Origin: Teichococcus coralli
Lineage (GTDB): Bacteria; Pseudomonadota; Alphaproteobacteria; Acetobacterales; Acetobacteraceae
Length of the DNA stretch: 64,000 bases
Assembly (NCBI RefSeq): GCF_009829925.1
Contig: NZ_SNVJ01000001.1
Location: 333,983 to 397,982, forward strand
Reading direction: 5' to 3'
Of the stretch, positions 8,235-16,362 are shown one piece after another. Each line of letters starts with the position of its first letter. The first letter of the stretch is position 1. A program made the position numbers and the translations under genes. Under the pieces are notes generated by a model, which had not been told where the DNA came from, searched no databases, and worked only from the letters and a program-made list of their open reading frames with translations.

Positions 8235-8960
8235 ATGCCCTCGACGCACGCTTCCGACTGGGACCGCGACGCCGCACTGACCACCGCCCGCATCCTCCTG
8301 GAGATCAAGGCCGTCAACTTCCGGCCGGAGGAGCCTTACACCTTCACCTCGGGCTGGAAGAGCCCCGTCTACATCGACTGCCGCAAGATCATCTTCTTTC
8401 CGCGCGCCCGCAAGCGCATCTGCGAGCTCGCGGTTGAGAAGATCGGCCGCCATATCGGCTACGAGACCATCGAGGCGGTGGCCGGCGGCGAGACGGCGGG
8501 CATCCCCTATGCCGCCTGGATCGCCGACCGGATGATGGCGCCGATGTCCTACGTCCGGAAGAAGCCGAAGGGTTTCGGCCGCAACGCGCAGATCGAAGGC
8601 GACGTGCCCGAGGGCAAGCGCACCCTGCTGGTGGAGGACCTGACCACCGACGGCGGCAGCAAGATCCGCTTCGCCCAGGCCCTGCGCGACGCCGGCGCGA
8701 TCTGCGACGACACCTTCGTGGTCTTTTACTACGGCGTCTTTCCCGGCGGGCAGGACAAGCTGAAGGCGATGAACCTGAACCTGCTTCACCTCGCCACCTG
8801 GTGGGACGTGCTGGAGGTCTGCCGCGAGCGCCCCTACTTCTCCGAGGCTGCTCTCAAGGAAGTGCGGAAGTTCCTGGAGGACCCGGTGAGCTGGAGCCGC
8901 GAGCGCGGCGGCGTCGGCAGCCTGGAGGAGGCCGAGCAGTACAAGGCCAGCGCCGGCTGA
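8235..8960 (+). CDS. pyrE: Orotate phosphoribosyltransferase
   Basis: A 241-residue type-I phosphoribosyltransferase that converts orotate plus PRPP to orotidine 5'-phosphate in de novo pyrimidine synthesis. The PRPP-binding loop LLVEDLTTDGGS is near residues 131-142, and the flexible catalytic loop lies in SYVRKKPKGFGRNAQIEG (about residues 109-126). The N-terminal FTSGWKSPVYIDCRK segment is typical of PyrE. Length is slightly above the usual 210-230 because of a C-terminal extension (EEAEQYKASAG), common in alphaproteobacterial versions. AAAAGGAG lies about 8 nt before the ATG. A strong hairpin terminator follows. Confidence 0.95.
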   Translation: MPSTHASDWDRDAALTTARILLEIKAVNFRPEEPYTFTSGWKSPVYIDCRKIIFFPRARKRICELAVEKIGRHIGYETIEAVAGGETAGIPYAAWIADRMMAPMSYVRKKPKGFGRNAQIEGDVPEGKRTLLVEDLTTDGGSKIRFAQALRDAGAICDDTFVVFYYGVFPGGQDKLKAMNLNLLHLATWWDVLEVCRERPYFSEAALKEVRKFLEDPVSWSRERGGVGSLEEAEQYKASAG

Positions 8961-9004
8961 GGCGCGGCGGCGCCCGCCGCCACCCCGACGAGACGCACCG
9001 CGGC

Positions 9005-9054
9005 AAGGCGGCGCCTCCCCCGTGCAACGCACGGTGGGGGCGCCGCCTTCTTCG
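9005..9054 (+). terminator. Rho-independent terminator after pyrE
   Basis: A long GC-rich hairpin: AAGGCGGCGCC at 9005 pairs with GGCGCCGCCTT ending at 9049. The upper stem is imperfect (CCCCCGTG against CACGGTGGGG) around a short loop. It is followed by CTTCTT. It separates pyrE from the mntH promoter. Confidence 0.7.
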
Positions 9055-9068
9055 TGCTGAGTTCCCTC

Positions 9069-9100
9069 TTGATTGTAGCCTAGGCTACATGTTTCATGAT
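9069..9100 (+). promoter_or_regulatory. mntH promoter with perfect palindromic operator (MntR-like)
   Basis: A perfect 16-bp palindrome, TGTAGCCTAGGCTACA, occupies 9074-9089. It begins inside a likely -35 element (TTGATT at 9069) and ends just before the -10 region around 9092-9100. Its core TAGC-N4-GCTA matches the half-sites of enterobacterial MntR operators upstream of mntH. A repressor bound here would block polymerase. The regulator itself is not in the window. Confidence 0.6.
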
Positions 9101-9120
9101 GGGCAAGAGAAGGATGCCCG

Positions 9121-10458
9121 ATGAACGACTGCTCCGTTGAAGCCGGCGCCGTTCGCGCCCGGACCACCGATCACCTGCCGCCCAGCCTGGCCGAGATCCA
9201 CCAGAGCGTGGCGGTGCCGCGCAGCGGCCACTGGTTCCGCCGCCTGCTGGCCTTCGTCGGTCCGGGCTACCTCGTCGCGGTCGGCTACATGGACCCGGGC
9301 AACTGGGCGACCGCCATCGCCGGCGGCTCGGCCTTTGGCTACAAGCTGCTGGTCGTCGCGCTGCTTTCCTCGCTGATCGCCATGCTGCTGCAGGCGATCT
9401 GCGCGCGCATCGGCATCGCCACCGGGCGCGACCTGGCCCAGCTCTGCCGCGAGCGCTTCCACCCCGCCGCCGCCATCCCGCTCTGGATCCTGGCCGAGGC
9501 AGCCATCGTGGCGACCGACCTCGCCGAGGTGATCGGCACCGCCATCGCCCTGCAACTGCTGTTCGGCCTGCCGCTGCTGCAGGGGGTGGTGCTGACGGTG
9601 CTTGACGCCTTCCTGATCCTCTGGCTGCAGAACAAGGGCGTCCGCTGGCTGGAAGCCTTCGTCATCGGGCTGATCGCGCTGATCGCGGGCTGCTTCCTGG
9701 CGCAGGTGGTGCTGGCGCATCCGGACTGGGGCGACCTGCTGCGTGGCTACCTGCCTTCCGCCTCCATTGTCACCAACCCGACGGAGCTTTACCTGGCGCT
9801 CGGCATCCTTGGCGCCACGGTGATGCCGCACAACCTCTACCTGCACACGGCGCTGGTGCAGTCCCGCGCCACGCGCCCGGACGAGGCCAGCAAGCGCGAG
9901 GCGATCCGCTTCGCCAGCATCGACAGCAGCGTGGCGCTGGCGCTGGCGCTGCTGATCAACTCCGCCATCCTGATCACCGCCGCCGCGGCGTTCCATGTCC
10001 GCGGCGAAACCGAGGTGGCCGAGATCGGCCAGGCGCATGCGCTGCTGGCGCCGCTGCTCGGCGCGGCGGCGCCGATCCTCTTCGCCGTCTCCCTGCTGGC
10101 CTGCGGGCTGAACAGCACCGTCACCGCCACGATCGCCGGCCAGGTGGTGATGGAAGGCTTCATCCGGATGCGGCTGCGCCCGGTGGTGCGACGGCTGGTC
10201 ACGCGCATGATCGCCGTGGTCCCCGCCGTGCTGGTCACCTGGTTCTACGGCGAAAGCGGCACCGCCGAGCTGCTGGTGTTCTCCCAGGTCATCCTTTCGC
10301 TGCAGCTGCCTTTCGCCGCGATTCCGCTGATGATCTTCGCCGGCGACCGCCGCCGCCTGGGCGCACTGGTGACGCCGGCCTGGCAGCTCGCCATCGGCTG
10401 GGCCGCGGCACTGCTGATCGTCGCACTGAACGTCTGGATGCTGGCAAGCGCCTTCTGA
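9121..10458 (+). CDS. mntH: Nramp-family divalent metal (Mn2+/H+) transporter
   Basis: A 445-residue Nramp transporter with about 11 membrane helices, importing Mn2+ (and Fe2+) with protons across the inner membrane. Metal-site motifs are intact: DPGN at residues 58-61 in TM1 and MPHN at about 235-238 in TM6. The N-terminal 35 residues are a soluble extension. AAGG sits 7 nt upstream of the ATG. The gene stands alone downstream of a palindromic operator consistent with manganese-responsive repression. It converges on the DUF4345 gene, and a GAGGAGGG/CCCTCCTC hairpin (10472-10497) lies between and over the two gene ends. Confidence 0.93.
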   Translation: MNDCSVEAGAVRARTTDHLPPSLAEIHQSVAVPRSGHWFRRLLAFVGPGYLVAVGYMDPGNWATAIAGGSAFGYKLLVVALLSSLIAMLLQAICARIGIATGRDLAQLCRERFHPAAAIPLWILAEAAIVATDLAEVIGTAIALQLLFGLPLLQGVVLTVLDAFLILWLQNKGVRWLEAFVIGLIALIAGCFLAQVVLAHPDWGDLLRGYLPSASIVTNPTELYLALGILGATVMPHNLYLHTALVQSRATRPDEASKREAIRFASIDSSVALALALLINSAILITAAAAFHVRGETEVAEIGQAHALLAPLLGAAAPILFAVSLLACGLNSTVTATIAGQVVMEGFIRMRLRPVVRRLVTRMIAVVPAVLVTWFYGESGTAELLVFSQVILSLQLPFAAIPLMIFAGDRRRLGALVTPAWQLAIGWAAALLIVALNVWMLASAF

Positions 10459-10485
10459 GCCCGGCCGGAGCGAGGAGGGGGGCCT

Positions 10486-10899
10486 TCAGCCCTCCTCCCG
10501 TTGGCTGATGCGGGCCACCGCGCCCTGCCAGAGGCAGAGCAGCGGCGTCACCACCAGCTCCATGCCCAGGCCGAACATCATTCCGACGTCCGGCGGCTCC
10601 ACCACCACCAGCCCGAGCAGGCGGCCGACGCCCCCGGCGACAACGATGGCGGTGAGCAGCCGGAACCGCTCGCCCTGCTGGTCGATATCGCGCAGGGTGC
10701 TCCAGAAGCCGAGGCCGATGGCCAGCAGCAGGCCGGACAGGTACCGATAGTGGCTCTCCAGCGGCAGCGCGTCGAGCGGCGGCATGCCCTGGAGCATGGC
10801 CGGACCGATGAGCACGCCGGTCAGGCCGGCGCCCACCGGCACCACGCCTCCAGCCGCGACCGCCGCCCGCAGCAGCATCCTGTGTCCGTGCGGCGTCAT
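10486..10899 (-). CDS. DUF4345 family small membrane protein
   Basis: A 137-residue protein with about four predicted membrane helices. The conserved YRYLSGLLLAIGLGFWSTL and VAGGVGRLLGLVV segments are characteristic of DUF4345, an inner-membrane family of unknown function. The start at 10899 (MTPHGHRML) is chosen because upstream sequence in the longer open frame is arginine-rich and non-family. The ribosome site is weak (AAGG about 7 nt upstream). It is divergent from the peptide-type ABC transporter genes. No function can be assigned from context. Confidence 0.7.
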   Translation of the reverse strand: MTPHGHRMLLRAAVAAGGVVPVGAGLTGVLIGPAMLQGMPPLDALPLESHYRYLSGLLLAIGLGFWSTLRDIDQQGERFRLLTAIVVAGGVGRLLGLVVVEPPDVGMMFGLGMELVVTPLLCLWQGAVARISQREEG

Positions 10900-10987
10900 C
10901 GGGCCTTGGCGTCCTGTTGCTGATTTCGCTATCGGTGAAAGCGGCGGCGCGGCCTGCGGTTGCCTGAAGCTTGAGGGGAGTTGCCGA

Positions 10988-12661
10988 ATGGCCCGTGCCG
11001 TCCGCCGTGTTGCCCGTGGGCTGCTCCTCCTGCTCGCCACAAGCCTGCCCGGGGCGCCGCCGGCCCTGGCGCGCGACAGCCTGACCATCGGCCTCAGCCA
11101 GTATCCCGCGAACTTTCATCCCAACATCGAGAACATGGCCGCCAAGGCGTATATCGAAGGCTTCGCGCTGCGCCCGGTCACCGCCTACGACGCCGAATGG
11201 AAGCTCGCCTGCCTCGGCTGCGAGCGCCTGCCCAGCCTGGAGAACGGCGACGCCGTGCTGGAGCAGACGCCCGACGGCAAGGCAGGCATCCGCATCACCT
11301 GGCGCCTGCGCAAGGACTGGACCTGGGGCGACGGCACGCCCGTCACCGCCGAGGACATGCGCTTCGCCTGGGAGGCCGGCCGCGCCTTCGAGACCGGCTT
11401 CGGCCCGGCCGAGTTCTACCGCTCGGCCTACGAGTTCCTCAGCGACGATCCGCACAGCTTCACCCTGCGCTTCGACAAGGTGACCTTCGACTACGCCAGC
11501 CTCGGCCAGTTCCAGCCGCTGCCGGCGCGCATCGAGCGGCCGCGCTGGGAGGCCGGCCGCGCCAACTACCGCACCCGCTCCGCCTACGAGACGGAGACCA
11601 CCAACCCCGCGCTGTGGAACGGCCCCTACCGCGTCGGCGCCGTGCAGCCTGGCGCGGGCGTGACGCTGGAGCGCAACGCGCACTGGTCCGGCCAGGCGCC
11701 AGCCTTCGACCGTATCCAGGTGCGCACGGTGGAGAACACCGCGGCGCTGGAGGCGCAGTTGCTCGCCGGGCAGCTCGACATGGTGGCGGGGGAGCTGGGC
11801 CTGCCGCTCGAACAGGCCATCGCCCTGCAACGCCGCACCGGCGACCGGTTCCGCTTCGACTTCGTGCCCGGCCTTACCTACGAGCACATCGACCTGATGC
11901 TCGACAACCCGGCCCTCGCCGACCGGCGCGTGCGGCAGGCGCTGCTGCTGGCCGCCGACCGCGCGCAGATCGTGGCGCGGCTCTATGAGGGGCGGCAGGA
12001 AGTGGCGGCGGGCGGCGTGCATCCGCGCGACGTCATGTACGACCCGGACACGCCGAAATATCCCTTCGACCCCGCCCGCGCCGCGAAGCTGCTGGACGAG
12101 GCCGGCTGGCGCACGGGAACGGACGGCATCCGGCGCAACGCCGCCGGCGAGAAGCTTTCGCTGGAGTTCATGACCACCGCCGGCAACCGCGCGCGCGAGC
12201 AGGTGCAGCAGATCCTGGCCGGCATGTGGCGCGCGGTGGGTGTCGAGGCGCGCATCCGCAACGAGCCGCCACGGGTTTTCTTCAGCGAGACGGTGAGCAA
12301 GCGCCGCTTCACCGGCCTGGCGATGTTCGCCTGGGTCAGCAGTCCGGAGAACGTGCCGCGCTCCACCTTCCATTCGGAGGAGATCCCGCGCGCGGAGCGC
12401 AACTGGTCCGGTCAGAACTACACGGGCTACAGCAATGCCGAGGTGGACCGGCTGATCGAGCAGATCCCCGTCACGCTGGACGCGGCGAAGCGCAGGCCGC
12501 TCTGGTTCGAGCTGCAGCGCCGCATCGCCGAGGACCTGCCGGTGCTGCCGCTCTGGCACCGTTCGGACGCATATGTCGGGCCGCGCTGGCTGGAGGGCGT
12601 GACGCCCACCGGCCACCAGAACTACTCCTCGCTCTGGGTGACGGAATGGCGGGCGCCCTGA
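10988..12661 (+). CDS. ABC transporter substrate-binding protein, peptide/nickel family 5
   Basis: A 557-residue periplasmic binding protein of SBP family 5 (DppA/OppA type). A signal peptide is clear: arginine-rich start, LLLLLATSLPG hydrophobic core, cleavage near APPALA. Family features follow, including YWxW-like TWRLRKDWTWGDGTPVTAEDM near residues 100-120 and the C-terminal WFELQRRIAEDLPVLPLW. It captures an oligopeptide or similar solute for import. GAGGGGAG precedes the ATG at a suitable distance. The two permease genes follow immediately, but no ATPase gene is nearby, so energising subunits must be encoded elsewhere or be shared. Confidence 0.88.
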   Translation: MARAVRRVARGLLLLLATSLPGAPPALARDSLTIGLSQYPANFHPNIENMAAKAYIEGFALRPVTAYDAEWKLACLGCERLPSLENGDAVLEQTPDGKAGIRITWRLRKDWTWGDGTPVTAEDMRFAWEAGRAFETGFGPAEFYRSAYEFLSDDPHSFTLRFDKVTFDYASLGQFQPLPARIERPRWEAGRANYRTRSAYETETTNPALWNGPYRVGAVQPGAGVTLERNAHWSGQAPAFDRIQVRTVENTAALEAQLLAGQLDMVAGELGLPLEQAIALQRRTGDRFRFDFVPGLTYEHIDLMLDNPALADRRVRQALLLAADRAQIVARLYEGRQEVAAGGVHPRDVMYDPDTPKYPFDPARAAKLLDEAGWRTGTDGIRRNAAGEKLSLEFMTTAGNRAREQVQQILAGMWRAVGVEARIRNEPPRVFFSETVSKRRFTGLAMFAWVSSPENVPRSTFHSEEIPRAERNWSGQNYTGYSNAEVDRLIEQIPVTLDAAKRRPLWFELQRRIAEDLPVLPLWHRSDAYVGPRWLEGVTPTGHQNYSSLWVTEWRAP

Positions 12662-12682
12662 GGTCACGATGCTGAGGCCCCG

Positions 12683-13615
12683 ATGCTGAGATTGGCCGCC
12701 CTGCGGCTGCCGCAGATCGCGCTGACCCTGGCGCTGCTCTCGCTGGCCGCCTGGTTCGCGATCGGGCTGATGCCGGGCGATCCGGTCTCGCTCGCACTCT
12801 TCTCCGACCCGCGCCTGACGCCGGAGGACATCGCGCGCCTGCGCGCCCTGCACAGCCTCGACCAACCCATGCTGGAGCGCTACCTCGCCTGGGCCGGTGG
12901 CGTGCTGCGCGGCGAGTTCGGCTATTCCCGCCTCTTCGCCCAGCCGGTGCCGGCGGTGCTCTGGCCGGCGCTGCGCTCGACACTGGTGCTGGTCGGCGCG
13001 GCGGTGGCGCTGGCGGCGGCGGCCGGCGTCGCGCTCGGTGGGCTGGCGGCGCTGCGGCCGCGCGCGGCACCGCTGGTGGATGCCGCCACGCTTCTGGCCC
13101 AGGCGGTGCCCTCCTTCTGGCTGGGCATCCTGCTGATCATCCTTTTCGCCGTGCGGCTGGGCTGGCTGCCGGCGGGCGGCGCGCCGGAGCCGGGCGGCTC
13201 CGTCCTGCCCTTCCTGGTACTGCCGGTGGCCACCATCGCCTTCGGCCAGATGGCCGCCTATGCCCGCCACGCCGCCGCCGCCCTCACCGCCGAGCTGGCG
13301 CGGCCGCACATCACCAGCGCCCGCGCGCGCGGCGGCTCCGAGGCGCGGGTGCTCTGGCGCCATGCCCTGCCCAATGCCGCCGTGCCGCTGCTGACCCTGC
13401 TGGCGCTGGATGCCGGCGGCCTGGTCTCCGGCGCGCTGGTGACGGAGACGGTCTTCGCCCGCCCCGGCATGGGCAAGCTGCTCTACGACGCCGTCATGGG
13501 CAACGACTACAACCTGGCCCTGCTGGCGCTACTGCTGGTGGCCCTGGTGACCATGCTGGCCACCCTCGCCGCCGACCTCGCCCAGCGCTGGCTCGATCCG
13601 CGGCTCGACGCATGA
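12683..13615 (+). CDS. ABC transporter permease, DppB type
   Basis: A 310-residue inner-membrane permease with six predicted helices. The EAA cytoplasmic loop (SARARGGSEARVLWRHALPNA) couples to the ATPase. The N-terminal LMPGDPV and the conserved LDQPMLERYLAW segment are typical of DppB/OppB subunits. It begins 22 nt after the binding-protein stop and overlaps the next permease gene by ATGA, so the three genes form one operon. The partner ATP-binding subunits are missing from the locus. Confidence 0.88.
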   Translation: MLRLAALRLPQIALTLALLSLAAWFAIGLMPGDPVSLALFSDPRLTPEDIARLRALHSLDQPMLERYLAWAGGVLRGEFGYSRLFAQPVPAVLWPALRSTLVLVGAAVALAAAAGVALGGLAALRPRAAPLVDAATLLAQAVPSFWLGILLIILFAVRLGWLPAGGAPEPGGSVLPFLVLPVATIAFGQMAAYARHAAAALTAELARPHITSARARGGSEARVLWRHALPNAAVPLLTLLALDAGGLVSGALVTETVFARPGMGKLLYDAVMGNDYNLALLALLLVALVTMLATLAADLAQRWLDPRLDA

Positions 13616-14436
13616 TGACTCGGCTGCGCCTCGGCCTGCTGCTGCTGGCCCTGCTGGCCCTGGCCGCGCTGATCGCACCCCTCGCCGCCGGCTGGATCGG
13701 CAAGGACCCCTTCGCCCCCGACCTCTTCGCCCGCTACGCCCCGCCCTCGCCCGACCATCCGCTCGGCGCCGACGAGCTGGGGCGGGACCTCCTCACCCGC
13801 CTGCTCTATGGCGCGCGCATCTCGCTCGGCGTCGGCCTGGCGACGGCGCTCGCCGCCTCGGTCCTCGGCACCGCCCTCGGCGTCCTGGCAGCCTGGCGCG
13901 GCGGCTGGGTGGATACGGTGCTGATGCGCCTCGCCGACGGGCTGCTCGCCTTGCCCGCCCTGCCCATCCTGGTGCTGCTCGCCGCCATGGACCCCGCCCG
14001 GCTCGGCCTGCCGCGCGGCGAGGCGGTGACCGACATGCTGCGCATCGTCACCATCCTGGTTCTGTTCGGCTGGGTGGGCGTCGCGCGGCTGACGCGGGCG
14101 GGGGCGCTTACCATCCTGGCCAGCGACTACGTGCGCGCAGCGCGGGCGCTCGGCGTCACGGAGGCGCGGCTTTTGTGGCGCCACGTATTGCCCGGGCTGG
14201 TGGCCCCGGTGGCGGTGGCCTCGGCGCTGGCGGTGGCCGGCGCCATCCTGGCCGAGAGCGTGCTGAGCTTCCTCGGCCTCGGCATCCAGCCGCCCACCCC
14301 TTCCTGGGGCAACATGCTGGCCAACGCGCAGGAGGCGGTCTTCGCCGCGCCGCTGGCCGCCCTCTGGCCAGGGCTGGCCATCCTGCTCGCCATCGCCGGC
14401 TGCAGCCTGGTGGCGGACGGCCTTTCCCGCCCCTGA
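13612..14436 (+). CDS. ABC transporter permease, DppC type
   Basis: A 274-residue permease and partner of the preceding DppB-type subunit. The segment HPLGADELGRDLLTRLLYGAR is the DppC/OppC family signature, and AARALGVTEARLLWRHVLP is the EAA loop. ATGATG at 13612 gives two possible starts; the first overlaps the upstream stop. The gene ends 1 bp from the convergent IclR gene, so no ATPase gene can follow in this operon. Confidence 0.88.
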   Translation: MMTRLRLGLLLLALLALAALIAPLAAGWIGKDPFAPDLFARYAPPSPDHPLGADELGRDLLTRLLYGARISLGVGLATALAASVLGTALGVLAAWRGGWVDTVLMRLADGLLALPALPILVLLAAMDPARLGLPRGEAVTDMLRIVTILVLFGWVGVARLTRAGALTILASDYVRAARALGVTEARLLWRHVLPGLVAPVAVASALAVAGAILAESVLSFLGLGIQPPTPSWGNMLANAQEAVFAAPLAALWPGLAILLAIAGCSLVADGLSRP

Positions 14437-14437
14437 G

Positions 14438-15118
14438 TCAGCCGCCGAGCTGGCGGGAGAGCTGCACCGCCTCCCGCTCCAGCGCCGCCGCCAAGGCCTC
14501 CCGCCGCACCTTGTCGCCGAAGCGCGTGGCGGTGCCGGAGAGGCAGAGCGCGCCGAGCAGCACCCCGCCCGTGCCACGCACCGGTGCGGCGATGGCGGCC
14601 AGTTCCGGATCCCGCTCGCCGATGCTCACCGAAAGCCCGGCGCCACGCAGCACATGCGCCGCCGCCCCGCGGTCGAGCGGCAGAAGGGAGCCGGGCAGCA
14701 AATGGTCACGCACGGGGTGGTGGCCCTCCTCGCGGAAAAGGCAAAGGCGGAACTCGCCCTCGCGGACATAAAAGCTCGCGCTCTCGCCAGTGTCCGCGGC
14801 CAGCCGGCGCAGCACGGCCGGCACCATCTCGCGCAACGGAGCCAGGCCATGCTCCGCCTGCAGGCCGAGGCCGATCAAGGCCGGACCAAGCCGCCAGCGC
14901 GCCTCCTGGCCCTGGCGCACCAGCATCCGTGCCCGCTCCAGCGAGGCGATCAGCCGCAGCAGCGTGCTCTTGTAGAACCCTGTCCGGCGCGCGAGCTCCG
15001 CCAGTGTCAGAACACTGTCGCCGGGTTGAAAGGCGAAGAGGATGGCCAGGGCCCGGTCCACAGCGCCAACGCCTTCGGCCGGCGCTTCCGGCTTGACCGC
15101 CATGAGCGGGAGTTCCAT
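14438..15118 (-). CDS. IclR family transcriptional regulator
   Basis: A 226-residue regulator with an N-terminal winged helix-turn-helix (VDRALAILFAFQPGD then TLAELARRTGFYKSTLLRLIASLERARML, about residues 20-70) and a C-terminal effector domain of the IclR GAF-like fold. IclR proteins usually sense small organic acids and control divergent catabolic genes. It is divergent from the CoA-transferase/lyase operon, which is its most likely target. The start is uncertain among ATG 15118, ATG 15103 and a longer frame; 15118 keeps the usual family length. Inverted repeats in the 40-bp intergenic region are candidate operators. Confidence 0.85.
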   Translation of the reverse strand: MELPLMAVKPEAPAEGVGAVDRALAILFAFQPGDSVLTLAELARRTGFYKSTLLRLIASLERARMLVRQGQEARWRLGPALIGLGLQAEHGLAPLREMVPAVLRRLAADTGESASFYVREGEFRLCLFREEGHHPVRDHLLPGSLLPLDRGAAAHVLRGAGLSVSIGERDPELAAIAAPVRGTGGVLLGALCLSGTATRFGDKVRREALAAALEREAVQLSRQLGG

Positions 15119-15120
15119 GC

Positions 15121-15155
15121 TGTTCCACAGAACACCATTCTGTCTAGCGGAACAT
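15121..15155. promoter_or_regulatory. Candidate IclR operator in divergent intergenic region
   Basis: TGTTC-CACA-GAACA at 15121-15134 is an inverted repeat with perfect 5-bp arms. A second looser copy follows (TTCTGTCTAGCGGAACA, ending at 15154). IclR-family operators typically carry TGTTCC/GGAACA-like half-sites. The position between the two divergent starts would allow control of both genes. Confidence 0.45.
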
Positions 15156-15159
15156 TCCT

Positions 15160-16362
15160 GTGTCAACCAACGCCCTCCCCCTCGCCGGCCTCCGTGTGCT
15201 GGATTTTGGCCACACCGTGATGGGTCCCTCCTGCGGCGTGGTGCTGGCCGACCTGGGCGCCGAGGTCATCCGGGTTGAGCCGCCGCAGGGCGACCGCACG
15301 CGGCGGCTGGGCGGCTTCGGCACCGGCTTCTTCGCCACCTACAACCGCAACAAGGCCAGCCTGGCGCTGGACCTGAAAGACCCGCGCGGCAAGGCCGTCC
15401 TGGAGAAGCTGGTCGCCACCGCCGACGTGCTGGTGGAGAACTTCGCGCCCGACACCATGGAGCGGCTCGGCCTCGGCTGGGAGCAGTTGCGGGCAATCAA
15501 CCCGCGACTCGTGTACTGCGCGCTGAAGGGCTACCTGCCCGGCCCCTATGAGAAGCTGCCGGCTTTGGACGAGGTGGTGCAGATGCAGGGCGGCCTGGCC
15601 TACATGACCGGCCTGCCCGGACGCCCGATGCGTGCCGGCACCTCGGTGGTGGACATCATGGGCGGCGTCTTCGGCGTGGTCGGCATCCTGGCGGCCCTGC
15701 GCCAGCGGGAGCAGACCGGAGAGGGCCAGAAGGTGCAGGCCTCGCTGTTCGAAAGCGTAGCCTTCATGGTCGGCCAGCACATGGCGGCCGGCGCCATCGC
15801 CGGCGAGCGCGTGCCGCCGATGACCGCCCGCCGCATCACCTGGGCGATCTACGACGTGTTCCAGGCGCAGGACGGGCAGGTCTTCGTCGGCGTCACCAGC
15901 GACCAGCACTGGCAGCGCCTCTGCCAGCATTTCGGCCTGGAGGAGCTCGGCGCCGACCTCTCCCTTGACAGCAACGGCCAGCGCGTCGCCGGGCGGGAGC
16001 GCATCATGCCCGTGCTGGAGAAGCTGATCGCCGGCTGGCCGGTCGGGGAGGTGCTGCGCCGCTGCCGCGCCGCCTTCATCCCCTGCGCCCCGGTGGCGCA
16101 TCCCGAGGATCTCTTCGCCGACCCGCACCTGCTGGCCAGCGGCACCATGGGCGAGACGGCGCTGACCGACACCGTCCGCGCGCCGCTGCCGATGACGCCG
16201 CTGCACTTCGAGAACACCCCGCTGACCCTGCGCCGCCAGCCGCCGCATGTCGGCGAAGGCGGGGCCGAAGTGCTGGCCAGCCTCGGCCTCTCGCCGGAGG
16301 AGCAGGCGGCGCTGCGGCGGGACGGCATCCTGACCCTGCCGGACGCGGAGACCGAAGCATGA
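15160..16362 (+). CDS. Family III CoA-transferase (CaiB/BaiF)
   Basis: A 400-residue formyl-CoA/carnitine/citramalate-type CoA-transferase that moves CoA between carboxylic acids in the cytoplasm. The N-terminal LAGLRVLDFGHTVMGPSCG and VIRVEPPQGD segments are family motifs. The catalytic aspartate is Asp137 in the GPYEKLPALDEV context. It starts at GTG 15160, the only start matching the conserved N-terminus, and overlaps the HMG-CoA lyase-like gene by ATGA. The pair fits activation of a hydroxy-dicarboxylic acid followed by retro-aldol cleavage, as in citramalate or itaconate degradation. The actual acid is unknown. Confidence 0.88.
   Translation: MSTNALPLAGLRVLDFGHTVMGPSCGVVLADLGAEVIRVEPPQGDRTRRLGGFGTGFFATYNRNKASLALDLKDPRGKAVLEKLVATADVLVENFAPDTMERLGLGWEQLRAINPRLVYCALKGYLPGPYEKLPALDEVVQMQGGLAYMTGLPGRPMRAGTSVVDIMGGVFGVVGILAALRQREQTGEGQKVQASLFESVAFMVGQHMAAGAIAGERVPPMTARRITWAIYDVFQAQDGQVFVGVTSDQHWQRLCQHFGLEELGADLSLDSNGQRVAGRERIMPVLEKLIAGWPVGEVLRRCRAAFIPCAPVAHPEDLFADPHLLASGTMGETALTDTVRAPLPMTPLHFENTPLTLRRQPPHVGEGGAEVLASLGLSPEEQAALRRDGILTLPDAETEA

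Noticed and set aside
10289..13363. 1024-aa minus-strand open frame
   Set aside because: It is antisense to mntH and the ABC operon, which carry full family motifs; its composition is typical of high-GC shadows.
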